Shown here in pieces: positions 53,983 through 63,850 of a stretch of 64,000 nucleotides of DNA. The stretch covers positions 372,001 through 436,000 of the forward strand of contig NZ_CP033077.1 in assembly GCF_003716875.1 (NCBI RefSeq). Reading direction: 5' to 3'. Both the position numbers and the translations under genes were made by a program. Below the pieces are notes generated by a model. The model was not told the origin of the DNA. It saw only the letters and a list, made by a program, of their open reading frames with translations, and ran no database searches. Positions within the stretch are counted from its first letter, which is position 1. Every line of letters starts with the position of its first letter. The stretch comes from Vibrio zhugei (GTDB lineage: Bacteria; Pseudomonadota; Gammaproteobacteria; Enterobacterales; Vibrionaceae).

Positions 53983-55392
53983 TTATGAGTGTGACGTTGC
54001 AGGTTTAGCTTGTGGTTTTCTACGGCGTGGGGCGCGGGTAGTCGTACCTTTATCATTGCTCGTGGATTTTGCTGCTGAGCTCGATTGACCTCGGTAACTC
54101 CCCTTGCTGTTTGAACTGCGTTTGGGTTGCTTGCGGCGTGCTTCACCACCTTCAGTCGGCTTCGAATCACTATGATCGGCATTGACACTCGGTTTCTTCG
54201 GCTTTTTCGGTTTCTTGGGCTTAATTGGACGAGTATCCAGTTTGGTTTCTGGCACCTTGTTGGTGGCCGGATAGCCTTCTAACTCGAAACGTGGCAGTTT
54301 TTTCTGAATCAAACGTTCAATCGCAGAAAGCTCGCTGACATCAGCCGCCGTTACAAACGAGATGGCTTTGCCGACTTCACCCGCTCGGCCAGTACGGCCA
54401 ATACGGTGTACATAATCTTCTGCTACTTTCGGTAAATCAAAATTGACCACTTGAGGCAACTGAGGAATATCAATACCGCGTGCCGCAATGTCCGTCGCCA
54501 CTAATACACGCACGTCGTTCGATTTAAAGTTAGCAAGCGCCTTGGTTCGAGCCCCTTGGCTCTTGTTGCCATGAATGGCTGCTGCCATGATGCCGTTTTC
54601 CGTAAGATATTCGGACAGACGATTCGCACCACGTTTGGTACTCGTAAACACCAAAACTTGATGCCAGTTGCCCTCTTTAATCAGCTTTAACAACATCGGC
54701 GCGCGCTTTTTCACGTCTGCCGTATAAACTTGTTGTTCAACCAGTGTGGCGGTTGAATTGGCTGGAGCGACTGAAATCTGCACAGGGTTGTTCACTAGGT
54801 CTTTCGCAAGCTCGCGAATACTTTCTGAGAAAGTCGCAGAAAAGAGCAAGTTCTGACGTTTTTCCGGTAATACCCGCAGGATTTTACGAATATCGCGAAT
54901 AAAACCCATGTCCAACATGCGGTCAGCTTCATCGAGCACTAACACTTCAAGTTGGTCAAACTTAATGGCGTTCTGATTAAAAAGATCCAATAATCGTCCT
55001 GGCGTTGCCACTAGAATATCCGCGCCTTTACGCATGCGCTGCATTTGCGGATTGACCTTCACACCCCCAAACACCACGGTATTACTCAGCGATAAGTGAC
55101 GACTGTAGGTTTCGACATTTTCTTGAATTTGCGCCGCAAGCTCGCGCGTAGGCGTTAAAATTAACGCACGCACTTGGTTACTGCGCACTCTTGGACCATT
55201 AGAAAGCAGTTCTAAAATTGGCAATGTAAAGCCGGCGGTTTTCCCCGTTCCTGTCTGCGCTGCTGCCATAATATCTTGACCCGTTAACACAGCGGGTATT
55301 GCTTGTTCCTGAATTGGAGAAGGTGTTGTGTAACCCTTTTCCTTTATTGCTTTAAGTATTGGAGCAGAAAGACCTAACGAGGTAAAACCCAT
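53983..55392 (-). CDS. rhlE: DEAD-box RNA helicase, RhlE type
   Basis: A 469-residue ATP-dependent RNA helicase of ribosome assembly and RNA turnover. Helicase motifs in order are the Q motif P-S-P-I-Q-E-Q-A, motif [26 protein letters not shown], and the C-terminal H-R-I-G-R-T-G-R. A basic, low-complexity tail (from about residue 385, [10 protein letters not shown] and R/K/S-rich) likely binds RNA. The start is the ATG before G-F-T-S-L. RhlE helicases are often cold-induced, and the leader upstream is long. Confidence 0.9.
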   Translation of the reverse strand: MGFTSLGLSAPILKAIKEKGYTTPSPIQEQAIPAVLTGQDIMAAAQTGTGKTAGFTLPILELLSNGPRVRSNQVRALILTPTRELAAQIQENVETYSRHLSLSNTVVFGGVKVNPQMQRMRKGADILVATPGRLLDLFNQNAIKFDQLEVLVLDEADRMLDMGFIRDIRKILRVLPEKRQNLLFSATFSESIRELAKDLVNNPVQISVAPANSTATLVEQQVYTADVKKRAPMLLKLIKEGNWHQVLVFTSTKRGANRLSEYLTENGIMAAAIHGNKSQGARTKALANFKSNDVRVLVATDIAARGIDIPQLPQVVNFDLPKVAEDYVHRIGRTGRAGEVGKAISFVTAADVSELSAIERLIQKKLPRFELEGYPATNKVPETKLDTRPIKPKKPKKPKKPSVNADHSDSKPTEGGEARRKQPKRSSNSKGSYRGQSSSAAKSTSNDKGTTTRAPRRRKPQAKPATSHS

Positions 55393-55813
55393 ATATATTC
55401 TCAACTAAAATTATAAAATACTCGTGTATTGGTGACACGTGAAAAGTCCGCCATTCTGAGCCTTTGTCGGCCACGTGGCAACCATTAATTCCTGATTTTT
55501 TCATTTATTTCTGTCTGCTGCATTGCGATTAGATTGAATATGTGCGCACTCATTCACAACCGCATTGCCGCTTGAACGTCTAGGCAAATTGTCTGTTACA
55601 GGGTATCTTCTCATTGAAACCCGTAGAGCTTGGCGCTTATGCCTTTAGATGATGCGCCTCACTGCCATCCAGAATATACAAAGATCACCTGCCAAGCTCG
55701 AAAATATGTTCAATATGCTGTAAAAGTGACCAGTCTCGGTATCGCGGGTAATGACTGGATACCGTCTCTGTAAAAGGTAACCAATGAATGACACCTGATT
55801 CTGTGGAGGAACA
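55393..55813. other. Divergent promoter region of rhlE and an MBL-fold gene
   Basis: About 420 bp with no gene. A 9-bp inverted repeat, GAGCTTGGC (55626-55634) and GCCAAGCTC (55691-55699), brackets 56 nt. The rest is ordinary intergenic sequence. Confidence 0.4.
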
Positions 55814-56584
55814 ATGAAAATTGACGTGATTGGCAGCGGGAGCGCGTTCGCAACACACGCGAATACTTCAGCGATGTTAGTGACGGAAAATGACCAATGC
55901 TGGCTCATTGATTGTGGTCCAACGATACCACGTGCGTTGTGGCAGCGTTCATTAACGGTTAACGCTATCGATGTGATTTACTTCACTCACATTCATCCCG
56001 ATCATTGCGCAGGATTACCGGCGTTATTAAACCAATGGAACAGTTTTGGTCGTGTTAAACCGTTAACTATTGTCTGTCAACCAGAGCAACAAGTGATGCT
56101 CGAATCCTTGGTTACGCTGTCAATCTGGCCCAAGTCCGAGATGCGCTTTGAACAGCACTGGTGTCATACTCTGCCGACAATGCATTGGGGCACCTGGACA
56201 ATTCACACCGCTCCAACCGATCATGACGTGCCTAATCGAGCCATACGCATTGCAAACCACCAGCATGCCTTATTTTATAGTGACGACGGCCGACCAACGG
56301 ATGCCTCTATCGCCTTAATGAAAAACGCGACGATTGCTTTTCAAGAATGTGCCTCGTTCGACTCCTTGCCCGAAGGTGACTCACATGGCGATCTACCACA
56401 ATGCATAGAGCTTAGTGAGGCGTTAAATCTAGACTATCTGTGTGTGTATCACTGTTGGGATGAATACCTAGAAGACATACAAGCCCGCTGTGCCGCTCTC
56501 CCCCACCTGTATGTCAGCCAAGATAATCTCGTGATCGATTTAGACAAAAACATTGGCCATCAATTGGATGATCAACTTCGCTAA
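55814..56584 (+). CDS. MBL-fold metallohydrolase (RNase Z-like)
   Basis: A 256-residue cytosolic metallo-beta-lactamase-fold hydrolase. The zinc motif H-I-H-P-D-H-C-A-G is at residues about 59-67. Further ligands lie in T-D-H-D-V-P and in Y-S-D-D-G-R-P. It resembles the RNase Z/ElaC-related and AHL-lactonase-type group, but the substrate is unknown. GGAGG is 5 nt before the ATG. It is a single gene. Confidence 0.82.
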   Translation: MKIDVIGSGSAFATHANTSAMLVTENDQCWLIDCGPTIPRALWQRSLTVNAIDVIYFTHIHPDHCAGLPALLNQWNSFGRVKPLTIVCQPEQQVMLESLVTLSIWPKSEMRFEQHWCHTLPTMHWGTWTIHTAPTDHDVPNRAIRIANHQHALFYSDDGRPTDASIALMKNATIAFQECASFDSLPEGDSHGDLPQCIELSEALNLDYLCVYHCWDEYLEDIQARCAALPHLYVSQDNLVIDLDKNIGHQLDDQLR

Positions 56585-56717
56585 ACGGTCTTTCGGGCAA
56601 AAACCATGGCGCCACTAAGGCTCTCAGAAAGCAAAGCGCCAGAACGAACAACTATAACAGGTAACGCATTGAAATAATTTCAGTTTACATTGTAAATTAC
56701 CCAACCACTGCTCAGCA

Positions 56718-58427
56718 CTACGTCGGGGTAGCGATATTAGCGACCTGAAATTGATGCATGAGTTCTTTTAATCCGTTCGCTTGAACCGACAAGTCTTCGC
56801 TCGCTTGTGCTGTTTCACTGGTACTCAATAAGACATTCTCGCCTGAATGCTGAATACTTTCTAAATTTGAGCTAATTTGTAGTGAAGCGACCGATTGTTG
56901 TTCACTGGCCGTCGCAACTTGCACATTCGCTTCGGCTAACTCAGTGATGGATTGGGCGATATAGCCAAATACGTCTTGCACTTGATGAATATTAAATGTG
57001 GTTTTTTCAATGGTCGCTGCACTATTATCAACCACATCAGAGGCTTCTTTAGTATTACCAACCAGTTGATTAATAAGAGATTCTATTTCTTTTGTCGCCT
57101 TTTGACTGCGAGAAGCAAGATGCCGCACTTCGTCAGCAACCACAGCAAAGCCGCGCCCTTGTTCCCCCGCACGTGCCGCTTCTATCGACGCATTCAATGC
57201 CAATAAATTCGTTTGCTCAGAAATACCATCGACCACTTGAATAAAGTTCTGAATTTCCCTGGTACTATCTTGAATGACGTTCACAATCGCACGGAATGCT
57301 TCGCCTTGTTGTTGTAATTTTTCAGACAAGGCTTGGGCTTCAGAAATCACATGCGTGCCTTTTTTAGCCGACTGATCCAATTGATCTGTGGCATCTGAGG
57401 AACTGGTGGCATTATTCGCGACTTCATGAATGGTGGCAGCCATTTCGGTCATCGCTGATGCCACTTGGGTGGTGTTATCTTGCTGAGTCGCCATCGCTCG
57501 ACGGTTGGTATCCGCGACGCTGGATAATTCCACCACCGTTGCTGCGATATTATCAGCACGGTCAATCACTTGCCCTACCATGGTACTGAGCGACAGGCAC
57601 ACGTTATTCATATTCTCAATCAACATACCGGTTTCATCTTTCGAGTGCACTGGGCTGGATTGATTAAAGTTGCCTTTTGCCATCTCTTTCGCCATGTCGC
57701 ACGCCACCGCAATGCCTTTCACTAGATAACGACTCAAAATAATACCAAGCATCACACCAACAATAATCGAAGCGACTGAAACCCCCACCATATAGGTAAG
57801 CGCTTGATGCTCTTCTTTTTTCGTCATGTTAACGGCTGATTGTGTCGCCCTTTCTAAATGAGATAAGAATTGCTGTAAGTCTTCATCAAACTTGGTTTGC
57901 TGTTGCTCTAAGGTAAATGCCACGTCGCTGAGTTCCTCAGGCCCGCGCCCTGCTTTCAACCCATCGAGGACCTCAACGAGCAAGCGTTCATAGCCATGAT
58001 GATTCGCGATGATCGTGTCTAGTTTGGCATTCAAGGCGACTAAGCGTGCTTTTACTTTCGGGTGGAAGGCGTGCTCAATCGACGTTTTTAACAACGTCTG
58101 GGCGGTGTGCACTTGTTGATTGAAATCGTGCGCGATTTGCCGAATTTTCGCATCGTACCCCGTTAAGGCTTGGGTCTGTTCTTTGGTCTCGATACCCGCA
58201 ATTCGAAATGCTTTTTCTAATAAAATGGCCCCATGCAGCTGTTTGACAGTGACATCAGTCGCTAATTTGGATAAGGGAATATTTTCTTCCGCGATGACAT
58301 CAATTTCAGTGGCGACCAAGGACATCTTGTAAATCGCGAATGTCGACACACCAACCAGGCAAAGAAGCATAACCACAATCGTGCCAATCAGCTTCTTAGC
58401 GATAGAGACGTTTTTAAAAAATTGCAT
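56718..58427 (-). CDS. Methyl-accepting chemotaxis protein with helical-bundle sensor
   Basis: A 569-residue chemoreceptor. It has an N-terminal membrane segment (about 10-30) and a mostly helical periplasmic sensor (about 35-210). The second membrane segment (V-G-V-S-V-A-S-I-I-V-G-V-M-L-G-I-I-L) is about residues 218-236, followed by HAMP and the signalling domain with [16 protein letters not shown]. The helical sensor differs from the dCache type of the other receptor in this window. The ligand is unknown. Confidence 0.9.
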   Translation of the reverse strand: MQFFKNVSIAKKLIGTIVVMLLCLVGVSTFAIYKMSLVATEIDVIAEENIPLSKLATDVTVKQLHGAILLEKAFRIAGIETKEQTQALTGYDAKIRQIAHDFNQQVHTAQTLLKTSIEHAFHPKVKARLVALNAKLDTIIANHHGYERLLVEVLDGLKAGRGPEELSDVAFTLEQQQTKFDEDLQQFLSHLERATQSAVNMTKKEEHQALTYMVGVSVASIIVGVMLGIILSRYLVKGIAVACDMAKEMAKGNFNQSSPVHSKDETGMLIENMNNVCLSLSTMVGQVIDRADNIAATVVELSSVADTNRRAMATQQDNTTQVASAMTEMAATIHEVANNATSSSDATDQLDQSAKKGTHVISEAQALSEKLQQQGEAFRAIVNVIQDSTREIQNFIQVVDGISEQTNLLALNASIEAARAGEQGRGFAVVADEVRHLASRSQKATKEIESLINQLVGNTKEASDVVDNSAATIEKTTFNIHQVQDVFGYIAQSITELAEANVQVATASEQQSVASLQISSNLESIQHSGENVLLSTSETAQASEDLSVQANGLKELMHQFQVANIATPT

Positions 58428-58779
58428 ATTTTTACCCTATAGAGTAAACAACAATATTGTAATTTGTGTGGAAATACCTAATCAGTACGCCAAGCACTAC
58501 GCTCTCGTACTAAATTTGTATTTAACTCATTACTAATAGTCACGAACTCCCTATAGTGCAATAAAGTGCACGTCAGATACGCTCATTTACAGCAATGCTT
58601 GTGTCGTACATCACACACCAGTAACGATACACTACCGTGAGAGCGACTGTTAACATGGCAAACAATACGGAGAACGCGATGATGACAGCGCCCCCTCCTC
58701 ATTCTCGTCAAGAAACTCGCCACTTGATGGCTAGGTCTATGATAAGCTAGTGCTTTTCATTTTGACGTGTACGATCCCT
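58428..58779. other. Intergenic region with a possible short leader frame
   Basis: The left part should hold the chemoreceptor promoter. A short rightward frame (58655-58750) with GGAG before an internal ATG at 58679 ends in TAG. That TAG overlaps a GTG (TAGTG) in frame with the glycosylase gene. It may be a leader peptide or chance. Confidence 0.35.
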
Positions 58780-59469
58780 ATGACCATAGAACATTTCGAG
58801 GATATCTATCATCGAGCTTGCCAACGCAAAGGCGGCAAACAAGCTCTGGAGTCTCTCTTGCAAAAGCCTTTACACCAAGATGAGATCGCTGCTATTCCAG
58901 ATGACCGCTGGTTAGCTGCGTTTACCATGAAAGTATTTCAATGTGGTATACAGTGGAAGGTTGTCCGTGATAAATGGCCGAATTTTGAGTCGCTCTTTTT
59001 TCAATTTCGCCTTGAGCCGATACTCATGCAGCCCGACGAGGCGTGGGAAGAAAAAGCTCGCGATCCTGGCATCATTCGTTATTTGCCCAAAGTGATGACG
59101 ATTCCTGCGAATGCGCAAATGATATTTGATGTCCGTGTGGATCACGGTTCATTCGGAGAATGGGTCGCGCAATGGCCCAAAGCGCGAATTGTCGATTTAT
59201 GGCTGCATTTGAAAAAGCATGGCAAGCGCCTCGGTGGCAATACCGGGCCTTATGCATTGCGACAAATGGGGGTGGATACTTTTTTGATGACCTACGATGT
59301 AGAAGCCTATTTACGCGCCACCAAGATTATCGACAGTGGTAAAGAGACTAAACGCGCCTTATACGCGGCCAATGATGCCTTTAACCAGTGGCATGCCGAG
59401 TCTGGACGCAGTTTTACCGAGATAAGCCAAATCATTGCCTATTCCAGTGGTGATCTGCACGATCATTAA
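58780..59469 (+). CDS. DNA-3-methyladenine glycosylase I family protein
   Basis: A 229-residue DNA-repair glycosylase of the Tag family (HhH superfamily), removing alkylated adenines. Visible features are F-T-M-K-V-F-Q-C-G-I-Q-W (about residues 43-54), the helical core with A-R-D-P-G-I-I-R, and G-N-T-G-P-Y-A-L-R-Q-M-G-V-D (about 158-171), a helix-hairpin-helix-like turn. It differs somewhat from the E. coli Tag. The start at 58780 lacks a strong ribosome site; a GTG 30 nt upstream is an alternative. Confidence 0.75.
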   Translation: MTIEHFEDIYHRACQRKGGKQALESLLQKPLHQDEIAAIPDDRWLAAFTMKVFQCGIQWKVVRDKWPNFESLFFQFRLEPILMQPDEAWEEKARDPGIIRYLPKVMTIPANAQMIFDVRVDHGSFGEWVAQWPKARIVDLWLHLKKHGKRLGGNTGPYALRQMGVDTFLMTYDVEAYLRATKIIDSGKETKRALYAANDAFNQWHAESGRSFTEISQIIAYSSGDLHDH

Positions 59470-59481
59470 TAGCTAAGGTAA

Positions 59482-60574
59482 GCCCCGATTTCAGATAATA
59501 AGTGCGACATTCATGGAAATATGTAGAAGAGGAAGCCAACTGCTGAAAGTGGTACGCTCTTCTCGCCAAAGAAACAAGCAGTACTACCATGAATTATCAA
59601 CAGTTGACCGAAGGCAGAAGATACCAGATTTCTGCTCTTTTGGAACGGGGAATTTCGGTTCCTGAAATAGCTAAAACAGTTCAGTGCCACCGCTCGACGG
59701 TATACCGTGAGCTTAAACGCGGTCGGAAGGGAGAGCATTATTGCCCTAACGAAGCCCAGATGTCGTCTACCAAAAAGCGCAAAACAGCACGTAAATACCG
59801 AATACCAAAGGAACGTGTCGATTTTATCCGCCTTCTTTTAGAAACAGATTGGAGTCCAGAGCAGATTTCTAATGTATTAACGAAAATTGGTGCATCTGTC
59901 AGTCATGAGTGGATCTATCGCTTTGTTGCTCAAGATAAACGCTTGGGCGGTAAGTTATATCGTCACTTGAGACAAGGTCATAAGCGGTATCGCCGAGGTA
60001 AACAAGAGAAAGCTCCAGCGATAAAAAATGCCGTTTCGATTGATGATAGACCAAGCATCGTTGACAGTAAGGAGCGGTTTGGTGACTGGGAAATCGACAC
60101 TGTGCTAGGTAAGCATGGTACAGGTGCAATGGTGACTATTTTAGAGCGTAAGACTCGATTTTACGTGGTAAAGAAAGTGCCATCTAAGTCAGCGGATGAT
60201 GTCACCAAAGCGACAATAGAGCTACTGAAGCCCTATAAGAAACATGTCCATACCATTACGGCAGATAACGGGCGAGAGTTTGCAGGTCATGAAACCATCG
60301 CAAAAGAATTAAAGGCTGATGTGTACTTTGCTCATCCGTACAGTTCTTGGGAGCGTGGTGCTAATGAGAATGCGAACGGTCTTTTAAGGCAATATGTGAA
60401 GAAAGGAACCGATCTAACGACAGTGACGGACATCGATATAGAGTTCGCTTTATCGCGGATAAATTACCGTCCGAGAAAGTGTTTAGGCTTCAAGCAGGCA
60501 GCCATTATATTTGAGGAGATGGCTTTAGCTTCTTGATATTGGAGAGTGTCGCACTTCGCAGTTGAATTCGGGGC
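59482..60574 (+). mobile_element. IS30-family insertion sequence, about 1.1 kb
   Basis: The terminal repeats are imperfect. The left begins GCCCCGATTTCAGAT... and the right (inward) GCCCCGAATTCAACT..., sharing AAGTGCGACA further in. One intact transposase lies inside. Flanks give at most a 2-bp AA duplication, typical of this family being short (2-3 bp) but not decisive. The element sits between the glycosylase gene and ackA. Confidence 0.85.
59589..60536 (+). CDS. IS30-family transposase
   Basis: A 315-residue DDE transposase. The N-terminal helix-turn-helix is S-V-P-E-I-A-K-T-V-Q-C-H-R-S-T-V-Y-R-E-L. The catalytic core has D in G-D-W-E-I-D-T-V-L-G, D in I-T-A-D-N-G-R-E-F, and E in N-E-N-A-N-G-L-L-R-Q-Y, the IS30 family signature. 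Intact and likely functional. Confidence 0.93.
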   Translation: MNYQQLTEGRRYQISALLERGISVPEIAKTVQCHRSTVYRELKRGRKGEHYCPNEAQMSSTKKRKTARKYRIPKERVDFIRLLLETDWSPEQISNVLTKIGASVSHEWIYRFVAQDKRLGGKLYRHLRQGHKRYRRGKQEKAPAIKNAVSIDDRPSIVDSKERFGDWEIDTVLGKHGTGAMVTILERKTRFYVVKKVPSKSADDVTKATIELLKPYKKHVHTITADNGREFAGHETIAKELKADVYFAHPYSSWERGANENANGLLRQYVKKGTDLTTVTDIDIEFALSRINYRPRKCLGFKQAAIIFEEMALAS

Positions 60575-60596
60575 CAACCACGCCTAAAACTCGACA

Positions 60597-60638
60597 TAAA
60601 AAAACGCCGCTTCTCGACATTGTTTGGGAAGCGGCGTT
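60597..60638 (-). terminator. Terminator of ackA
   Basis: An 11-bp stem (AACGCCGCTTC / GAAGCGGCGTT) is followed by a T-run on the minus strand, 21 nt after the ackA stop. This shows that ackA is not co-transcribed with a following pta gene. Confidence 0.88.
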
Positions 60639-60659
60639 ATTACTGTCGTTGTGGAGCAA

Positions 60660-61856
60660 TTACAGTAAATTCACGCAATCTTGTGCAATAACGAGCTCTT
60701 CATTCGTCGGAATCACCAAAGCAACCGCATTGAACAGGTCCGATTTGGCGATTTGACCTGACTGACCAAAACGAGCGGCTTCATTGCCTTGCTTGTCTTC
60801 GACAAAACCAAAGACTTTTAAGTCGTTCAATACCGCGCTGCGCACGGGTAATGAGTTTTCACCAATGCCGCCAGTGAATACAATGGCATCCAATCCTTCG
60901 CCGACCGCGACAAGGTAGGAAGCGATGTATTTAGCCACACGATAGGTAAACACTTCAAACGCCAATTGAGCGTCTTTATCGCCTTGATCCATGGCTTCAA
61001 TCAAACCACGCATATCACTGGTTTTTCCAGACAATCCCAGTAAGCCTGATTTTTTGTTCAAGGTATTAAAAATGGTGTCATGATCCCAACCTTTGCGGAT
61101 AAGGAATTCAATCACGCTCGGGTCAAGATCGCCACAGCGGGTCCCCATCGCCAATCCAGCCAGAGGAGTCAGCCCCATGCTGGTATCAACACATTCGCCA
61201 TTTTTGATGGCACTCACCGAGGCTCCATTGCCTAAATGCACGGTGATCAAATTACATTCAGTTGCGGCTTTACCTAATACCTTGGCCGCTTCACGGCTGA
61301 CAAAATAATGGCTGGTACCATGAGCGCCATAACGACGAACTCGGTAATCGTCGTAGATTTTTTTCGGTAAGGCGTACATAAACGCTTTAGCTGGCATGGT
61401 TTGGTGAAAAGCCGTATCAAACGTGGCAAACTGTGGCAATGATGGGAAAACCTCCATCGCAGCGCGCATACCATAGCCATTGGCTTTGTTGTGCAATGGC
61501 GCCAATTCCGCCAACTTCTCAACTTCGTTCACGACGTCTTCGGTCACACGTACAGTGCCTTTAAACGATTCTCCCCCCGCAACAACACGGTGACCTATAG
61601 CGACAAACTTATCACTGAGGTGCAGTGCATCCAATAGTTTCACAATACGAGTAAAAGCGTACTGATGATGATCACCGCCTGCTGGAATCGCTTCCTCTGT
61701 TTTTTCCCCGTTATATTTCCAACTGATCATCGCTTCTGGTAGACCAAAACATTCGCCGAGACCACTAATGACTGCATCACCTGTTGCTGGGTCAATGACA
61801 GCAAATTTTAGCGAAGAGCTACCAGAGTTGATAACCAACACGTAAGAATTTGACAT
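60660..61856 (-). CDS. ackA: Acetate kinase
   Basis: A 398-residue cytosolic enzyme converting acetyl-phosphate + ADP to acetate + ATP (and the reverse). Conserved ASKHA signatures are V-L-V-I-N-S-G-S-S-S-L-K-F (residues 5-17), I-G-H-R-V-V-A-G-G, F-D-T-A-F-H-Q-T-M, V-H-L-G-N-G-A-S, and F-T-G-G-I-G-E-N-S. Length matches the family (about 400). The start is the ATG at 61856 with AGGA upstream. In most enterics and vibrios ackA is followed by pta. Here an own terminator and then an IS30 element follow, so this may be a second ackA. Confidence 0.95.
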   Translation of the reverse strand: MSNSYVLVINSGSSSLKFAVIDPATGDAVISGLGECFGLPEAMISWKYNGEKTEEAIPAGGDHHQYAFTRIVKLLDALHLSDKFVAIGHRVVAGGESFKGTVRVTEDVVNEVEKLAELAPLHNKANGYGMRAAMEVFPSLPQFATFDTAFHQTMPAKAFMYALPKKIYDDYRVRRYGAHGTSHYFVSREAAKVLGKAATECNLITVHLGNGASVSAIKNGECVDTSMGLTPLAGLAMGTRCGDLDPSVIEFLIRKGWDHDTIFNTLNKKSGLLGLSGKTSDMRGLIEAMDQGDKDAQLAFEVFTYRVAKYIASYLVAVGEGLDAIVFTGGIGENSLPVRSAVLNDLKVFGFVEDKQGNEAARFGQSGQIAKSDLFNAVALVIPTNEELVIAQDCVNLL

Positions 61857-62055
61857 GGTGCTATATCCTATATTCTGAGCAGGGGGTGTGAAGCTTGCGC
61901 TTCTCCATTTAGTTGTCCCATTATTCAATAATTTTTGAATCTTTCAACTTTGTTTTAGTATTTTCTCTTAGTCCGCTGTTTCTTTTGTTGATCTTTAACA
62001 AGCGAACATTTTATTTACTCTAAAAAATAAATGTGAACCCTATCATTTTGTACAA

Positions 62056-62089
62056 AAAAACGCCACATCATAGAAAAAGTGGCGTTTTT
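62056..62089. terminator. Terminator between the siderophore operon and ackA
   Basis: An 11-bp stem (AAAAACGCCAC / GTGGCGTTTTT) has A- and T-runs on both sides. It lies 50 nt after the siderophore ATPase stop and works best on the minus strand, but is symmetrical. The rest of 61857-62138 is the upstream region of ackA. Confidence 0.8.
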
Positions 62090-62138
62090 ATGCGATCATG
62101 ATTTCATTAATGGAATGTAATTATTCATAAATAGGAAG

Positions 62139-62897
62139 TTAAGAATAGTATAAGCACACCCGATTTCCATCATGCTCAATGATGTTAAAAGGCGTTTCAT
62201 AGATTTCGCTGAGGATTGACTCGTCAATCACCTCGCTCACGCACCCATTGGCGACCACTTCGCCCTGCTTGAGGGCGATAATGTAATCCGAATAACATGA
62301 CGCAAAATTAATGTCATGAATGACAATCACCACGGCCTTATTCAGTTCTTGCGCCAAGCGGCGAATGGTCGACATGATTTTTATCGAATGTTTAATATCA
62401 AGGTTGTTCAATGGCTCATCTAAGAAAACGTAATCCGTATCTTGCGCCATGACCATCGCAATGAACGCCATTTGACGTTGCCCACCACTCAGTTCATCTA
62501 AGTACTGATGCTGAATCTCACTCAGATCCAAATAGTGAATCGAACGGTCAATCACACGGCGATCATCGGAGTTCAGTGCCCCTTGAGAATGAGGGAATCG
62601 CCCAAATTCCACCAGCTCGCGAATGGTAAAACGCATCGTGATTGAGTTCGATTGACGCAACACCGCTAAGCGTTTTGCCAACGCTTTGGTATCCCAGTCC
62701 ACCAGCTCTTTACTGTCGATCCACACCTGCCCGCCATCACGACTCATCAAACGACTGGCCATCGATAACAGGGTACTCTTCCCTGCCCCATTCGGCCCAA
62801 TAATTGACGTCACTTTACCCAATTTGAATTCGGCACTGGCCCTCTTGACGACAGTATGAGATCCAAAGTGCTTAGTCAGGTTATCAAGAACAATCAT
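62139..62897 (-). CDS. Iron-siderophore ABC transporter ATPase (VctC/FhuC type)
   Basis: A 252-residue ATPase of the FecE/FhuC family. Walker A is G-P-N-G-A-G-K-S-T, signature L-S-G-G-Q-R-Q-M-A, Walker B Y-V-F-L-D-E-P-L-N-N-L-D, and H-loop V-I-H-D-I. It powers uptake of ferric siderophores through the two permeases encoded upstream. The order permease-permease-ATPase matches the Vibrio vctDGC and fatDC-type systems, but the siderophore is not proved. The start is 2 bp after the permease stop. Confidence 0.88.
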   Translation of the reverse strand: MIVLDNLTKHFGSHTVVKRASAEFKLGKVTSIIGPNGAGKSTLLSMASRLMSRDGGQVWIDSKELVDWDTKALAKRLAVLRQSNSITMRFTIRELVEFGRFPHSQGALNSDDRRVIDRSIHYLDLSEIQHQYLDELSGGQRQMAFIAMVMAQDTDYVFLDEPLNNLDIKHSIKIMSTIRRLAQELNKAVVIVIHDINFASCYSDYIIALKQGEVVANGCVSEVIDESILSEIYETPFNIIEHDGNRVCLYYS

Positions 62898-62899
62898 AG

Positions 62900-63850
62900 T
62901 TACACCACTTTGTTACGCAGCAGCAAAGAAAGAAAATAGATGCCACCGATAAAATTAATAATCACACTCAGTGTGGTATTGAACGCAAACACCTTCTCCA
63001 CAACCCATTGACCGCTTAGCAATGTGCATACCGCCATCGCCGAACTGGCGAACAGTAAAATGCGGTGTTGAAAGGTACGGAACCACTCACGTGTTAAGTT
63101 GCTAATGAGGAGTCCAAAAAAGAGCACTGGCCCCACGATGGCTGTGGATATGGCGATCATAATCGCGCTCAATAACAAAACATTACGTGTAATACGGAAG
63201 ACATCGACCCCTAAGCTTGTGGCATTATCTTGATCCAACCAGAACACATCCAATACACGATGGTAACGAAATAGCCGCCATGTAATGAATAACATCAACG
63301 GTGTAGTGACGTAGACCAATGAGGTCTTAACGTTATTGAAACTGGCAAACATCATCGATTGCAGCGCCGCGAAATCATTTGGACTCATAAGCATGGTAAA
63401 AAAAGACGCGATATTGCCAAGGACGGCACCAATCACAATGCCAACCAGCAGCAACACCATCAAGTTAGGTCTGTCCCTACGAAAATACAGCCAGAACAAT
63501 ACCCCAGAGGCTCCCACCATCACCGTGGTGCTTAACGCAAAGTTGGCATACGCATTGACAGTGAAATAGCTCGTAGTCCCCAATGTGACCACAACTAAGA
63601 CCTGCGCCAGTAAATACAACGCATCGAAGCCCATAATACTTGGCGTGAGAATTCGATTATGAGTGATGGTTTGAAACGCCACAGATGACTGAGCGATAGC
63701 GACCCCAGCGAGGATCATCGCGAGTACTTTCGGTATCCGGCGTGATAAAAAATATTGGTAGTTATCGGCGTTTAATCCAACGCCAATGAATAATCCTGCC
63801 ACGCAGACAGAGAGCATGACTAAGAGATACAGTTTGGTTTTATCCTGCAC
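62900..63850 (-). CDS. Iron-siderophore ABC transporter permease (VctG type)
   Basis: A 316-residue FecCD-family permease with about nine to ten hydrophobic segments, including I-P-K-V-L-A-M-I-L-A-G-V-A-I-A-Q-S near residues 40-56 and G-P-V-L-F-F-G-L-L-I-S-N-L near 240. It starts at GTG, overlapping the upstream permease by 11 bases. It pairs with the other permease to form the transmembrane channel. Confidence 0.88.
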   Translation of the reverse strand: MQDKTKLYLLVMLSVCVAGLFIGVGLNADNYQYFLSRRIPKVLAMILAGVAIAQSSVAFQTITHNRILTPSIMGFDALYLLAQVLVVVTLGTTSYFTVNAYANFALSTTVMVGASGVLFWLYFRRDRPNLMVLLLVGIVIGAVLGNIASFFTMLMSPNDFAALQSMMFASFNNVKTSLVYVTTPLMLFITWRLFRYHRVLDVFWLDQDNATSLGVDVFRITRNVLLLSAIMIAISTAIVGPVLFFGLLISNLTREWFRTFQHRILLFASSAMAVCTLLSGQWVVEKVFAFNTTLSVIINFIGGIYFLSLLLRNKVV

